36,650 bases of DNA. Source: JANOYJ01 sp031373225. GTDB taxonomy: Bacteria; Pseudomonadota; Alphaproteobacteria; Rhizobiales; Rhizobiaceae. The stretch's first letter is position 1, and each line of letters begins with the position of its first letter. A program made the position numbers and the translations under genes. Below the pieces are notes generated by a model, which saw only the letters and a program-made list of their open reading frames with translations, was not told the DNA's origin and made no database searches. Shown in pieces: positions 23,225 through 32,573 of this stretch. The stretch covers positions 1-36,650 of the forward strand of contig JANMMM010000277.1 of the NCBI GenBank assembly GCA_031373225.1, written 5' to 3'.

Positions 23225-25194
23225 TGCAGCATCATCCAGGTTACGAGCGCTGCGACGCCGATCAGCATGGCGAAGGCGTAGTGATACAGATAGCCGGTCT
23301 GCAACTTGACGACGCGGGCCGTCACATCGCCGACGCGGGCGGAAATGCCGTCCGGCCCCATCCCGTCAATGACAAAGCCGTCGCCCTTTTTCCACAGGAA
23401 CCTGCCGAGCCACATGGCGGGGCGCACGAACAGGAAGTCGTACAGCTCGTCGAAATACCACTTGTTGAGCAGGAATTTATAAAGGCCCTGATGCTGCGCG
23501 GCGAGCGCCTTCGGCGTTTCGGGCGAGCGGATGTAGAATTGGTAGGCGACGAGAAAGCCTGAGAACATGGCAATGAAGGGAACCCATTTCACCAACGTCG
23601 GCACATGGTGGAATTCTTCCAGAATCTTGTTCTCCGCGCCGGTGAACAGTGCGCCCTTCCAGAATTCGGCATATTCGGCGCCGAAAAAGTAACCCTCGAA
23701 CAGCACGCCCGCCAAAAGCGCGCCCGCGCCGAGAATATAGAGCGGCACCAGCATGACATTCGGCGATTCGTGCACATGGTGCATCACGTCATGGCTGGCG
23801 CGCTCATGGCCGTGGAAGGTCATGAAAATTAAGCGCCACGAATAGAAGCTGGTGAAGAATGCGGCGATGGCGAGGAGGCCAAAGGCATAGCCCGCCGCGC
23901 CATTTGTTCCCGCATAGGCGGATTCAATGATCGCGTCTTTCGAGAAGAAACCCGCCGTGCCGATCATCGTGCCGGGAATGCCGAGGCCCGTCAGGGCGAC
24001 CGTGCCGACCACCATCAGCCAGTAGGTCTTTGGAATGTAAGTGCGCAGGCCGCCCATATGGCGCATGTCCTGCTCATTCGACACGGCGTGGATGACCGAG
24101 CCTGCGCCGAGGAACAGCAGCGCCTTGAAGAAGGCGTGGGTGAACAGGTGAAACATGCCCGCGCCATAGGCGCCGACGCCCATGGCGACGAACATGTAGC
24201 CCAGCTGCGAACAGGTCGAATAGGCGATGACGCGCTTGATGTCGTTCTGCACCAGGCCGACCGTGGCGGCGAAGAAGGCGGTGGTTGCGCCGACGATGGT
24301 GACAACGGTCAGCGCCGTCTGCGACAATTCAAAAATCGGCGACATGCGCGCGACGAGGAAGACGCCCGCAGTCACCATGGTCGCCGCATGGATCAGCGCA
24401 GAGACTGGAGTCGGGCCTTCCATCGCATCGGGAAGCCAAGTGTGCAGGAGAAACTGCGCCGACTTGCCGCATGCGCCCATGAACAGAAGCAGCGCCACAA
24501 CGGTGACAGCGCCCTGTTTGTCGAGCTCGTAGCCGAGGAAGTTCAGCACCGTCTGGCCCGTGCTGCCCTCAGCCGGAATATAGGTCGCGGCGTTGGCGAA
24601 AATATCCTGGAAATTCACCGATCCGAACAGAACGTAAATTCCGAATATGCCAAGCGCGAAGCCGAAATCGCCGACGCGGTTGACGATGAAGGCCTTGATC
24701 GCGGCGGCGTTCGCCGACGGCTTTTTGTACCAGAAACCGATCAGAAGGTATGAGGCGAGACCGACGCCCTCCCAGCCGAAGAACATCTGCACGAGATTGT
24801 CCGCCGTCACCAGAGCCAGCATGGCGAAGGTGAACAGCGACAGATAGGCGAAGAAGCGCGGCCGGTCGGGGTCGTGGTGCATGTAGCCGATGGAGTAGAT
24901 GTGCACGAGCGAGGAGACGGTGTTGACCACGACCAGCATCACGGCGGTCAGCGTGTCAACGCGCAAGGCCCAGTCAACATTCAGGTTTCCGGACTGGATG
25001 AAGGACAGGACATGCACCCGGAAGGCTTCCCCCTCGCCGAGCGCCACATTGAAAAACACAATCCATGACAGCAGAGCGGCGATGACCAGAAAGCCGGACG
25101 TGACATATTCCGACGCTTTCGCGCCGATGCCCTCGCCGAACAGGCCTGCGATCAGAAAGCCGATAAGCGGCAGGAAAACAATGGCTTGAACCAT
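23221..25194 (-). CDS. nuoL: NADH-quinone oxidoreductase subunit L
   Basis: A 657-residue distal antiporter-like subunit of the complex I membrane arm. The channel block HTWLPDAMEGPTPVSALIHA and ATMVTAGVFLVARMSP are diagnostic, and YSTCSQLGYMFVAMG follows. The extra C-terminal length compared with NuoM and NuoN contains the long lateral helix and final transmembrane helix of this subunit (about 540-657). It starts seven bases after nuoK and overlaps nuoM by four bases. Confidence 0.97.
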   Translation of the reverse strand: MVQAIVFLPLIGFLIAGLFGEGIGAKASEYVTSGFLVIAALLSWIVFFNVALGEGEAFRVHVLSFIQSGNLNVDWALRVDTLTAVMLVVVNTVSSLVHIYSIGYMHHDPDRPRFFAYLSLFTFAMLALVTADNLVQMFFGWEGVGLASYLLIGFWYKKPSANAAAIKAFIVNRVGDFGFALGIFGIYVLFGSVNFQDIFANAATYIPAEGSTGQTVLNFLGYELDKQGAVTVVALLLFMGACGKSAQFLLHTWLPDAMEGPTPVSALIHAATMVTAGVFLVARMSPIFELSQTALTVVTIVGATTAFFAATVGLVQNDIKRVIAYSTCSQLGYMFVAMGVGAYGAGMFHLFTHAFFKALLFLGAGSVIHAVSNEQDMRHMGGLRTYIPKTYWLMVVGTVALTGLGIPGTMIGTAGFFSKDAIIESAYAGTNGAAGYAFGLLAIAAFFTSFYSWRLIFMTFHGHERASHDVMHHVHESPNVMLVPLYILGAGALLAGVLFEGYFFGAEYAEFWKGALFTGAENKILEEFHHVPTLVKWVPFIAMFSGFLVAYQFYIRSPETPKALAAQHQGLYKFLLNKWYFDELYDFLFVRPAMWLGRFLWKKGDGFVIDGMGPDGISARVGDVTARVVKLQTGYLYHYAFAMLIGVAALVTWMMLQ

Positions 25195-25201
25195 GACCGC
25201 C

Positions 25202-25510
25202 TCAGCCTTTCATCATGTTGATGTCCTCAACCGCGATGGAGCCGCGGTTGCGGTAATAGACAACGAGGATTGCCAGACCGATGGCCGCCTCCGCCGCCGC
25301 CACGGTGAGGACGAAGAGCGCAAAAATCTGGCCCGTCAAATCATTCAGCGCCGCCGAGAAGGCGACGAAGTTGAGGTTGACCGCCAAGAGGATCAACTCG
25401 ACCGACATCAGGATGACGATGACATTCTTGCGGTTCAGGAACACGCCGAAAACGCCAAGCGTGAACAGGATGGCGGAGACGGTGAGATAGTGTGCGATGC
25501 CGATGGTCAC
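25202..25510 (-). CDS. nuoK: NADH-quinone oxidoreductase subunit K
   Basis: A 102-residue membrane subunit with three helices. The two proton-path glutamates are Glu38 (LMSVELILLAVNLN) and Glu74 (VAAAEAAIGLAI). The start is GTG at 25510, overlapping the nuoJ stop as GTGA; this gives the normal NuoK length, so the start is well supported. Confidence 0.96.
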   Translation of the reverse strand: MTIGIAHYLTVSAILFTLGVFGVFLNRKNVIVILMSVELILLAVNLNFVAFSAALNDLTGQIFALFVLTVAAAEAAIGLAILVVYYRNRGSIAVEDINMMKG

Positions 25511-26127
25511 AGCCCTGCCCCCGATTTGACTTTGACTATCTCAACCGCAGTCTCCGGCGAGCGCGCGACCTGCACGGAGATATTCTGCCTCTTGACGCCG
25601 GGCTTATGCCGAAGCGTCAGGACAATCGCGCCGATCATGGCGACGAGAAGCACGAGACCGGCGATCTGGAAATAGAGGACATAGTCCGTGTAAAGCACGT
25701 CACCCAAGGCCGCCGTGTTGCTGCGTTTTGCCAAATCCGGGATCGGCTGCGCCGTCGCCGCGCCGATTTTGGGCGCAAAGGCTGAGCCGCCGAGTACGAT
25801 GATGAGTTCCGCCGCCAGAACGATGCCGACCAGCGCGCCGATAGGCGCATATTCCAGCGCGCCCTTCTTCAGTTCGGCGAAATCCACATCCAGCATCATG
25901 ACCACAAACAGGAACAGCACCGCCACCGCGCCGACATAGACCACGACCAAAATCATCGCGAGGAATTCGGCCCCGGTCAGCATGAACAGACCCGCGGCGT
26001 TGAAGAACGTCAGGATCAGGAACAAAACCGAATGCACGGGATTGCGCGCGGCGATCACCATGAAGGCGCTCGCCACGGCGGTGAAGGCGAACAGATAAAA
26101 GAATATCGCCTGCAGACCTGTCAGCAT
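25507..26127 (-). CDS. nuoJ: NADH-quinone oxidoreductase subunit J
   Basis: A 206-residue membrane subunit with five helices. The conserved third helix region (EFLAMILVVVYVGAVAVLFLFVVMML) contains the family's pi-bulge segment around VGAVAVLFLF. A run of five G residues precedes the ATG. It overlaps nuoK by four bases and is separated from nuoI by 99 bases, the second largest gap in the nuo gene series after the repeat-bearing one; nothing recognisable lies in that gap. Confidence 0.96.
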   Translation of the reverse strand: MLTGLQAIFFYLFAFTAVASAFMVIAARNPVHSVLFLILTFFNAAGLFMLTGAEFLAMILVVVYVGAVAVLFLFVVMMLDVDFAELKKGALEYAPIGALVGIVLAAELIIVLGGSAFAPKIGAATAQPIPDLAKRSNTAALGDVLYTDYVLYFQIAGLVLLVAMIGAIVLTLRHKPGVKRQNISVQVARSPETAVEIVKVKSGAGL

Positions 26128-26226
26128 GGGTTCCCCCGGTTCACTTCCCTCTGGCTTTCACGACTCCCACCGTAAAAACCGCGTGTCTCTTAAGACAGGC
26201 TCTCCGGCCCGTCCACCCTCAAAGCG

Positions 26227-26718
26227 TCAGCGATACGGCGCGTCAATCGCAATGTTCGCCGCCAGCTCCCGTTCCCAGCGGTCGCCGTTGGCGAGCAGCC
26301 GCTCCTTGTCATAATAAAGCTCTTCGCGCGTCTCGACAGCGAATTCGAAATTCGGCCCCTCGACAATCGCATCGACCGGGCAGGCTTCCTGGCAGAAGCC
26401 GCAATAGATGCATTTGACCATGTCAATGTCGTAGCGCACCGTGCGCCGCGTGCCGTCATTGCCGCGCGGCCCCGCCTCAATCGTGATCGCCTGCGCCGGG
26501 CAGATCGCCTCGCACAGTTTGCAGGCAATGCAGCGCTCCTCGCCGTTCGGATAGCGCCGCAGCGCATGTTCGCCGCGGAAGCGCGGCGAGACCGGGCCCT
26601 TCTCATGCGGATAGTTCAGCGTCGCCTTTGGCGCGAAGAACTGGCGCATGCCGAGGAAGAAAGCGCTGACAAATTCCGCGAGAAGTAGCGATTTTGCGGC
26701 TTGGGCGAGGACACTCAT
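26227..26718 (-). CDS. nuoI: NADH-quinone oxidoreductase subunit I
   Basis: A 163-residue ferredoxin-like subunit carrying clusters N6a and N6b. The two 4Fe-4S motifs are complete: Cys63, 66, 69, 73 (CIACKLCEAICP) and Cys103, 106, 109, 113 (CIYCGFCQEACP). An amphipathic N-terminal helix precedes them. AGGAG at six bases supports the ATG at 26718. It follows nuoH by 10 bases. Confidence 0.97.
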   Translation of the reverse strand: MSVLAQAAKSLLLAEFVSAFFLGMRQFFAPKATLNYPHEKGPVSPRFRGEHALRRYPNGEERCIACKLCEAICPAQAITIEAGPRGNDGTRRTVRYDIDMVKCIYCGFCQEACPVDAIVEGPNFEFAVETREELYYDKERLLANGDRWERELAANIAIDAPYR

Positions 26719-26728
26719 ATGTTTCTCC

Positions 26729-27775
26729 TTACGCGCTGAAGCCGGTGAGCTTCAGAAATGCCGCCGTGGCGACGACCATGAACAACGAGATCGGCAGGAA
26801 GACTTTCCAGCCGAGCCGCATCAGCTGGTCATAGCGGTAGCGCGGCACGATGGTTTTCACCATCGAGATCATGAAAAACACCGCGCAGATCTTGATGACG
26901 AACCAGACAACGCCCGGCACCCAGGTGAACGGGGCGAAATCAAACGGCGGCAGCCATCCGCCGAGGAAAAGTATCGTCATCAGCGCACACATCAGCAGGA
27001 TGGCGATATATTCGCCAAGCATGAACAGGAGATACGGCGTCGAGGAATATTCCAGCATATGGCCGGCGACCAGCTCGGACTCCGCCTCCACCAGATCAAA
27101 CGGCGGGCGGTTGGTTTCGGCAAGCGCCGAGATGAAGAAGATCACAAACATCGGAAACAGCGACAGCCAATGCCAGTCGAGGAAAGAGTTCCAAAGACCG
27201 AGCCGCGTGCCGAGCCCATCGCGCTGCGACAGCACAATGTCGCTCATGTTGAGCGAGCCGACGCAGAGCAGCACGGTGATGATGACAAAGCCGATGGAGA
27301 CTTCGTAGGACACCATCTGCGCCGCAGAGCGCAGCGCGCCGAGGAATGGATATTTCGAGTTCGACGCCCAGCCGGCCATAATGACGCCGTAGACGCCGAG
27401 CGAAGAAAGCGCGAAAACATAAAGCACGCCGACATTGATCGAGGCGATCTCCCACCCTTGAGCCACCGGGATCACCGCCCAGCCGGCCAGCGCCAGCACC
27501 GAGAAAACCAGCGGCGCGAGCAGGAACACGCCCTTGTTGGCGCCCGAGGGAATGATCGGCTCCTTGACGACGAACTTCAAAAGATCGGCGAAGGATTGAA
27601 GCAATCCCCATGGGCCCACGACATTCGGTCCCCGCCGCAGCATGACCGCCGCCCAGATTTTGCGGTCGGCGTAGAGGATGAAGGCCGTGAAGACCAGGAG
27701 GGCGACCAGCAGGACAAGCGATTGCAGTCCAATCCAAAGGCCGGGTATCACATAGGTTCCGAAAAATCCGTCCAT
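26729..27775 (-). CDS. nuoH: NADH-quinone oxidoreductase subunit H
   Basis: A 348-residue membrane subunit that, with NuoB and NuoD, forms the quinone chamber. The first cytosolic loop holds DRKIWAAVMLRRGPNVVGPWG, and the acidic loop VEAESELVAGHMLEYSS carries the conserved glutamates at the entrance to the proton path. Eight or nine helices are visible. The start at 27775 (GGAG five bases upstream, three bases from the nuoG stop) is chosen over the upstream in-frame ATG at 27823, which lies inside nuoG. Confidence 0.97.
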   Translation of the reverse strand: MDGFFGTYVIPGLWIGLQSLVLLVALLVFTAFILYADRKIWAAVMLRRGPNVVGPWGLLQSFADLLKFVVKEPIIPSGANKGVFLLAPLVFSVLALAGWAVIPVAQGWEIASINVGVLYVFALSSLGVYGVIMAGWASNSKYPFLGALRSAAQMVSYEVSIGFVIITVLLCVGSLNMSDIVLSQRDGLGTRLGLWNSFLDWHWLSLFPMFVIFFISALAETNRPPFDLVEAESELVAGHMLEYSSTPYLLFMLGEYIAILLMCALMTILFLGGWLPPFDFAPFTWVPGVVWFVIKICAVFFMISMVKTIVPRYRYDQLMRLGWKVFLPISLFMVVATAAFLKLTGFSA

Positions 27776-27777
27776 GT

Positions 27778-29859
27778 TCACTCCGCCGCCTGTTTGAACC
27801 CGCCCGCCGCCAGCGCGGAACATTCGGCCATGACGGCGGAGGCGCGGGCGATGGGGTTGGTGAGATAGAAGTCTTTGACCGAGGACGCGAACACGCCCTT
27901 GCCGAGTTTGCCGCCGAGTTTGGCGGCATTGGCGACATCCGCCGCCGTCCCCGCCTTGACGCCGTCAATATCGGCAAAATGCGGAAACTCGGCATAGAGC
28001 TTGCCGCGCAGCGCGCTCAGCGAGTCAAACGGCAGACGGTGGCCGAGCGTGTCGGAAAGCGCGCGCAGGATCGCCCAGTCTTCCTTCGCTTCACCCGGGG
28101 CAAATCCCGCCCTATTGGTCATCTGCACGCGGCCCTCGGTGTTGACGAAGGTGCCGGACTTTTCCGTGTAGGCCGCGCCGGGAAGAATAACATCGGCGCA
28201 GTGCGCGCCATTGTCGCCATGCGTGCCGATATAAATTGTGAACGCGTTGCCGATCTTGGCCGTGTCAATTTCATCTGCGCCGAGCAGGAACAGCACATCC
28301 ATCGCGCCTATCATGCCCTTCACATCCTTGGCCGATTTGCCGGGAACAAAGCCGAGGTCGAGCCCGCCGACGCGGGAGGCGGCGGTGTGAAGGACGGCGA
28401 AACCGTTCCAGTCATCGGTGACGGCGTTAACGCTGATGGCAAGCTTGGCGGCAAGGCCGAGAACGGCAGCGCCGTCCGAGCCGGTCAAAGCGCCCTGCCC
28501 GACGATGATCAGCGGCTTCTTCGCGGCTTTCAGCGCCTTGAAGAATTTGCCGTTGCCTTCAGCAAAATCTTTCAGCGTCTCCGCCCCGGCGCCGAGATGC
28601 TCATACTCATAACGCAATTCGCCGCCCTCGCCGATCACGCCGATGGGCATGCCGTTGGCGCGCCAAGTCTTGCGGATGCGGGCGTTAAGGACTGCGGCCT
28701 CGAAGCGCGGATTGGAGCCGATGATCAGCAGCGCGTCGGCTTCCTCGATGCGCTCAATGCCGGGATTGAAAATATAGGAGCCGCGCCCCAGCGACGGATC
28801 GAGCGCCGCGCCATCCTGGCGGCAGTCGATGTTTTCCGAGCCAAGGCTGCCCATCAGCGTCTTCAGCGCAAACATTTCCTCGACCGAAGCCAAGTCGCCG
28901 GCAATCGCGCCGATCTTCTCGCCACTTGTCTTCGCCACAGCCTTGGCTATCGCCTCAAAAGCCTCCGGCCATGTCGCAGGCTTCAGCGACTTTCCCTGCC
29001 GCACATAAGGGCGGTCGAGACGCTGCGTCTTCAATCCGTCCCAGATGAAGCGGGTCTTGTCGGAAATCCACTCCTCATTCACCGCCTCGTTGATGCGCGG
29101 CAGGATGCGCATGACTTCGCGTCCTCTTGTGTCAACACGAATTGCCGAGCCGACAGCGTCCATCACATCGATGCTCTCGGTCTTGTTCAGCTCCCACGGA
29201 CGGGCGTTGAACTCATACGGCTTGGAGGTCAGCGCGCCGACGGGGCAAAGGTCGATGACATTGCCCTGAAGTTCTGACGTCATCGCCTGCTCAAGATAGG
29301 TGGTGATCTCGGCATCCTCGCCGCGGCCGAGCAGGCCAAGCTCGGTGACGCCGGCGACTTCCGTCGAGAAGCGGACGCAGCGGGTGCAATGGATGCAGCG
29401 CGTCATGATCGTTTTGACCAGCGGGCCGATATATTTGTCCTCAACGGCGCGCTTGTTTTCCTTATACCGCGTCCTGTCGCCGCCGAAGGCCATGGCCTGG
29501 TCCTGCAGGTCGCACTCGCCGCCCTGATCGCAGATCGGGCAGTCGAGCGGGTGGTTGATGAGGAGAAACTCCATCACCCCCTCGCGCGCCTTCTTGACCA
29601 TCGGCGTGTTGGTGAAAATCTCCGGCAGTTCGCCGTTCGGGCCGGGGCGCACGTCGCGCACGCCCATGGCGCAGGACGCGGCGGGCTTGGGCGGCCCGCC
29701 CTTCACTTCAATCAGGCACATGCGGCAATTGCCGGCCACCGACAGGCGCTCATGAAAACAAAAGCGCGGCACTTCCGCTCCCGCCGCCTCCGCCGCCTGA
29801 AGGAGCGTGTAGTGGTCGGGAACCTCCACCTCGATGCCGTCTACTTTGAGCCTTGCCAT
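27778..29859 (-). CDS. nuoG: NADH-quinone oxidoreductase subunit G
   Basis: A 693-residue peripheral-arm subunit. The iron-sulphur ligands are in place: 2Fe-2S N1b Cys34, 45, 48, 63; 4Fe-4S N5 His103 with Cys107, 110, 116 (HPLDCPICDQGGEC); and N4 Cys155, 158, 161 with Cys205. The remaining ~460 residues are the molybdopterin-oxidoreductase-like part that has lost its cofactor. The length is that of mitochondrial/alphaproteobacterial 75-kDa homologues rather than the longer E. coli form, and the extra N7 cluster motif is not seen. It follows the DUF3291 gene by 17 bases. Confidence 0.97.
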   Translation of the reverse strand: MARLKVDGIEVEVPDHYTLLQAAEAAGAEVPRFCFHERLSVAGNCRMCLIEVKGGPPKPAASCAMGVRDVRPGPNGELPEIFTNTPMVKKAREGVMEFLLINHPLDCPICDQGGECDLQDQAMAFGGDRTRYKENKRAVEDKYIGPLVKTIMTRCIHCTRCVRFSTEVAGVTELGLLGRGEDAEITTYLEQAMTSELQGNVIDLCPVGALTSKPYEFNARPWELNKTESIDVMDAVGSAIRVDTRGREVMRILPRINEAVNEEWISDKTRFIWDGLKTQRLDRPYVRQGKSLKPATWPEAFEAIAKAVAKTSGEKIGAIAGDLASVEEMFALKTLMGSLGSENIDCRQDGAALDPSLGRGSYIFNPGIERIEEADALLIIGSNPRFEAAVLNARIRKTWRANGMPIGVIGEGGELRYEYEHLGAGAETLKDFAEGNGKFFKALKAAKKPLIIVGQGALTGSDGAAVLGLAAKLAISVNAVTDDWNGFAVLHTAASRVGGLDLGFVPGKSAKDVKGMIGAMDVLFLLGADEIDTAKIGNAFTIYIGTHGDNGAHCADVILPGAAYTEKSGTFVNTEGRVQMTNRAGFAPGEAKEDWAILRALSDTLGHRLPFDSLSALRGKLYAEFPHFADIDGVKAGTAADVANAAKLGGKLGKGVFASSVKDFYLTNPIARASAVMAECSALAAGGFKQAAE

Positions 29860-29876
29860 TGTTCAGTTTCCAAATG

Positions 29877-30335
29877 TCATGCGCAGCGCTGGCTTTGCCA
29901 GAGCTTGATATGCGGCAGGTGCGACCAATTGAACGCATAGCCGCTGTTTCCGTGAAGGTCGAGATGGTCAAGGCGCTCTTTCGCCTCTTGAAGGGTTGGA
30001 CGATGCCCTTCCTCCACATGCCACATGACGAAATGGTGCGATTTCATCGCGTCAAACCATTCGGCTTTGCGGTTATAGAATTTCTTGTGGACCGTGTTCC
30101 AGACAAAATGCTCGAGCTGCTCAGCTGATTCCCAGACCGTCAGGTTTGCCGCCGCGTCCGGCCAAGGCGTCGGCAGGTGGAAGGCGCTGCCGGTCTCATC
30201 CTTGTGCATCCAGACATAGCCCGGCATCGTCGCCGCGAGGCCATTGATGCGCGCGAGATTGTCCACGAAGTCCGCAATGCGCGGATCGTCAAGCTTGTAC
30301 TTGGGGACGGCGATATTGAGTTCGGCGAGATGCAT
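29877..30335 (-). CDS. DUF3291-domain protein inside the nuo operon
   Basis: A 152-residue soluble protein matching the DUF3291 pattern. It opens LAELNIAVPKYKLDDPRIADFVDNL...INGLAATMPGYVW, has LTVWESAEQLEHFVWNTVHKKFY in the centre, and HHFVMWHVEEGHRPTLQEAKERLDHL near the end. The family is related to small alpha/beta-barrel monooxygenase-like proteins, but no enzymatic role is established. It is rich in His and Trp, which would suit binding of haem or another planar ligand, though that is only inference. GAGGG lies eight bases before the ATG. It is placed between a MAPEG gene and nuoG with short gaps, so it is co-transcribed with complex I. Confidence 0.85.
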   Translation of the reverse strand: MHLAELNIAVPKYKLDDPRIADFVDNLARINGLAATMPGYVWMHKDETGSAFHLPTPWPDAAANLTVWESAEQLEHFVWNTVHKKFYNRKAEWFDAMKSHHFVMWHVEEGHRPTLQEAKERLDHLDLHGNSGYAFNWSHLPHIKLWQSQRCA

Positions 30336-30346
30336 TTTCCGGCCCT

Positions 30347-30769
30347 CTAAAACGCGGCCAAGGCGGTAACGACCATGAGCGCGATCGTCGTCAGCGAACC
30401 CAGCACGTGCAGGCCGGTGCGAAGGCTGCCGCCCTTGGCCAGCGCGCCGCCGCGCAGGTAGACGAAGCTGTATGCCACACGGATCGCCAGAAAGGCCCAG
30501 ACCAGCATGGCGAGCAGGCCGGGGCCAACGCCCAGCATGATCGCCAGTATCGCCGGCGCAACGAATGAAAAAATCGATTCGACGGTGTTGGCATGGGCCC
30601 GGTCAAGCCTAAACAGAAAGTTCTCGTCGCGCGCATCCGCAACCGGCCCACCAGCCAGCCCGTCCTTACCCTTGAATGGCCCGACGATATTGGCATGAAT
30701 CAGCGGCAGCAGACAAATCAGCAGCAATCCCAGGATTCCGGCGCTGTAGGCTTCCATCACGTCAATCAT
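30347..30769 (-). CDS. MAPEG-family membrane protein
   Basis: A 140-residue protein with four predicted helices (about 8-27, 62-82, 84-103, 118-139). The loop after helix 1 contains RLDRAHANTVESIFSFVAPAILA, the RAHxNxxE motif of the MAPEG superfamily (membrane-associated proteins in eicosanoid and glutathione metabolism). Bacterial members are mostly uncharacterised. The start may be the ATG at 30769 or the internal ATG at 30757; the second is better spaced from AAGGA. It sits 26 bases after the helix-hairpin-helix gene in the nuo operon. Confidence 0.85.
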   Translation of the reverse strand: MIDVMEAYSAGILGLLLICLLPLIHANIVGPFKGKDGLAGGPVADARDENFLFRLDRAHANTVESIFSFVAPAILAIMLGVGPGLLAMLVWAFLAIRVAYSFVYLRGGALAKGGSLRTGLHVLGSLTTIALMVVTALAAF

Positions 30770-30795
30770 CCTTATCGTGTGGCGGCGGGCTTCAT

Positions 30796-31269
30796 TCAGC
30801 CCTCCGCCATCAGCTTGGCCTGCCCGCGCCAGTCGTCGCGCAGCACGCGGCCGTTCAATTGCAAATTCTTATCAACCTTCGCTGCATCCTCCGCTGTCCA
30901 GGAGGCGATTTGGGCAAGCGTGAAAATGCCGAGCTTGTTCAAAAGCAGCTCCAACTTGGGACCGATGCCGGAAATTACCTTCAGGTCCTCCGGTTTGGCC
31001 GGTGCGGGTTGAACAGGCTTGGAAGACTTGGCCTTCGCAGCGCTCTCGAAGGACAATACTTTCGCGGTCTCCTTCGCGGCCGGCTTCACTGCCTCCGCAG
31101 TTTTCACAGCAGGTTTCGGCAGCGCGCCGCCCTGCCCCGCCGCCGCAAACGCCTGCGACATCGCGCGGAGCATGTGCGCGGTCATCCCAAGCCCAAACGC
31201 CGTCCATGCCATGGCGAAGGCCATCGGATTGGCGGGGTTGAGCGGGGTTTTGTCGCCGTGCTCGGACAT
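30796..31269 (-). CDS. Helix-hairpin-helix (COG3743-like) protein inside the nuo operon
   Basis: A 157-residue protein. An N-terminal hydrophobic segment (about 15-45, AFAMAWTAFGLGMTAHML) could associate with the membrane. An Ala/Lys/Pro-rich linker runs to about 92, and a compact domain at 93-155 contains DLKVISGIGPKLELLLNKLG, a helix-hairpin-helix, then FTLAQIASWT and RDDWRGQAK. The same domain ends NuoE in this window. Such domains also occur, as I recall, as C-terminal extensions of ribosomal protein L21 in alphaproteobacteria and in COG3743 proteins annotated as FEN1-like nucleases. It starts two bases after nuoF. Nucleic-acid binding is the usual guess; a structural role at complex I is possible. 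Confidence 0.8.
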   Translation of the reverse strand: MSEHGDKTPLNPANPMAFAMAWTAFGLGMTAHMLRAMSQAFAAAGQGGALPKPAVKTAEAVKPAAKETAKVLSFESAAKAKSSKPVQPAPAKPEDLKVISGIGPKLELLLNKLGIFTLAQIASWTAEDAAKVDKNLQLNGRVLRDDWRGQAKLMAEG

Positions 31270-31271
31270 CT

Positions 31272-32573
31272 CTACTCCGCCGCCTGCAGGGCCGGAACCT
31301 GATGCGCGTTCCTGGAAAACTCCGCGATCCGCCTCTCGACTTCAGGCCGGAAATGCCGGAACAGGCCCTGGATCGGCCATGCCGCCGCGTCGCCCAATGC
31401 GCAGATCGTGTGGCCTTCAATCTGTTTGGTGACATCGAGCAGCATGTCGATCTCGCGCACATGCGCATTGCCGGTGACCATGCGCTCCATGACGCGCCAC
31501 ATCCAGCCCGTTCCTTCGCGGCACGGCGTGCACTGGCCGCAGCTTTCATGTTTGTAGAAATAGGCGAGCCGCGCGATGGCTTTGACGATATCGGTGCTCT
31601 TGTCCATGACAATGACCGCCGCCGTGCCGAACGAGGATTTGATATCCCGCATCCCGTCAAAATCCATCGGCGCGTCCATGATGGAAGCCGCCGGAACCAG
31701 CGGGCAGGATGACCCGCCCGGAATGACGGCAAGCAGATTGTCCGACCCGCCGCGCACGCCGCCGCAATGCGTGTCGATCAATTCGCGGAAGGTGATGCCC
31801 ATCGTCTCTTCGACAGTGCAGGGATTGTTCACATGGCCAGAGATGCAGAACAGCTTTGTGCCGACATTGTTCGGACGGCCAAACGCTGAAAACCAGCCCG
31901 CGCCGCGCCGCAGAATGGTCGGCGCGACGGCGATGCTCTCGACATTGTTGACCGTGGTCGGGCAGCCATAGAGGCCCATATTGGCCGGGAACGGCGGCTT
32001 GAGGCGCGGCTGGCCCTTCTTGCCTTCAAGGCTTTCGAGCAGCGCCGTCTCCTCGCCGCAGATATAGGCGCCGGCGCCGTGATGGACGAACACATCCATA
32101 TCCCAGCCCATCTTGTTGTTTTTGCCCAGGAATCCGGCTTCGTAAGCCTCGTCAATCGCCAGCTGCAGCGCCTCGCGCTCACGCACATATTCGCCGCGCA
32201 CGTAGATATAGGCCGCGTTCGCGCCCATGGCGAAGCTCGAAATCAGGCAGCCCTCGACCAGCGTGTGCGGATCGTGCCGCATAATGTCGCGGTCCTTGCA
32301 GGTGCCGGGCTCGGATTCATCGGCGTTGACCACCAGATAATGCGGCCGCCCGTCCGAGACTTTCGGCATAAAAGACCATTTCATCCCCGTCGGAAAGCCC
32401 GCTCCGCCGCGCCCGCGCAGGCCCGACGCCTTCATCTCATTGACGATCCAGTCGCGGCCCTTTTCAAGGATCGCCTTGGTCCCGTCCCAGTGCCCTCGCG
32501 CCATCGCGCCTTTCAGCGAACGGTCATGGATGCCGTAGATATTGTTGAAGATGCGGTCTTTATCAGCGAGCAT
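31272..32573 (-). CDS. nuoF: NADH-quinone oxidoreductase subunit F
   Basis: A 433-residue subunit that binds NADH and FMN and carries the 4Fe-4S cluster N3. The glycine-rich FMN/NADH loop GLRGRGGAGFPTG is at 51-63, GAGAYICGEETALLES at about 167-181 completes the flavin site, and the cluster ligands are Cys345, 348, 351 (SCGQCTPC) and Cys391. The start is the ATG at 32573, which overlaps the last 11 bases of the 84-residue gene and has AAGGTG seven bases upstream. The longer frame to 32624 would overlap that gene further. Confidence 0.97.
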   Translation of the reverse strand: MLADKDRIFNNIYGIHDRSLKGAMARGHWDGTKAILEKGRDWIVNEMKASGLRGRGGAGFPTGMKWSFMPKVSDGRPHYLVVNADESEPGTCKDRDIMRHDPHTLVEGCLISSFAMGANAAYIYVRGEYVREREALQLAIDEAYEAGFLGKNNKMGWDMDVFVHHGAGAYICGEETALLESLEGKKGQPRLKPPFPANMGLYGCPTTVNNVESIAVAPTILRRGAGWFSAFGRPNNVGTKLFCISGHVNNPCTVEETMGITFRELIDTHCGGVRGGSDNLLAVIPGGSSCPLVPAASIMDAPMDFDGMRDIKSSFGTAAVIVMDKSTDIVKAIARLAYFYKHESCGQCTPCREGTGWMWRVMERMVTGNAHVREIDMLLDVTKQIEGHTICALGDAAAWPIQGLFRHFRPEVERRIAEFSRNAHQVPALQAAE

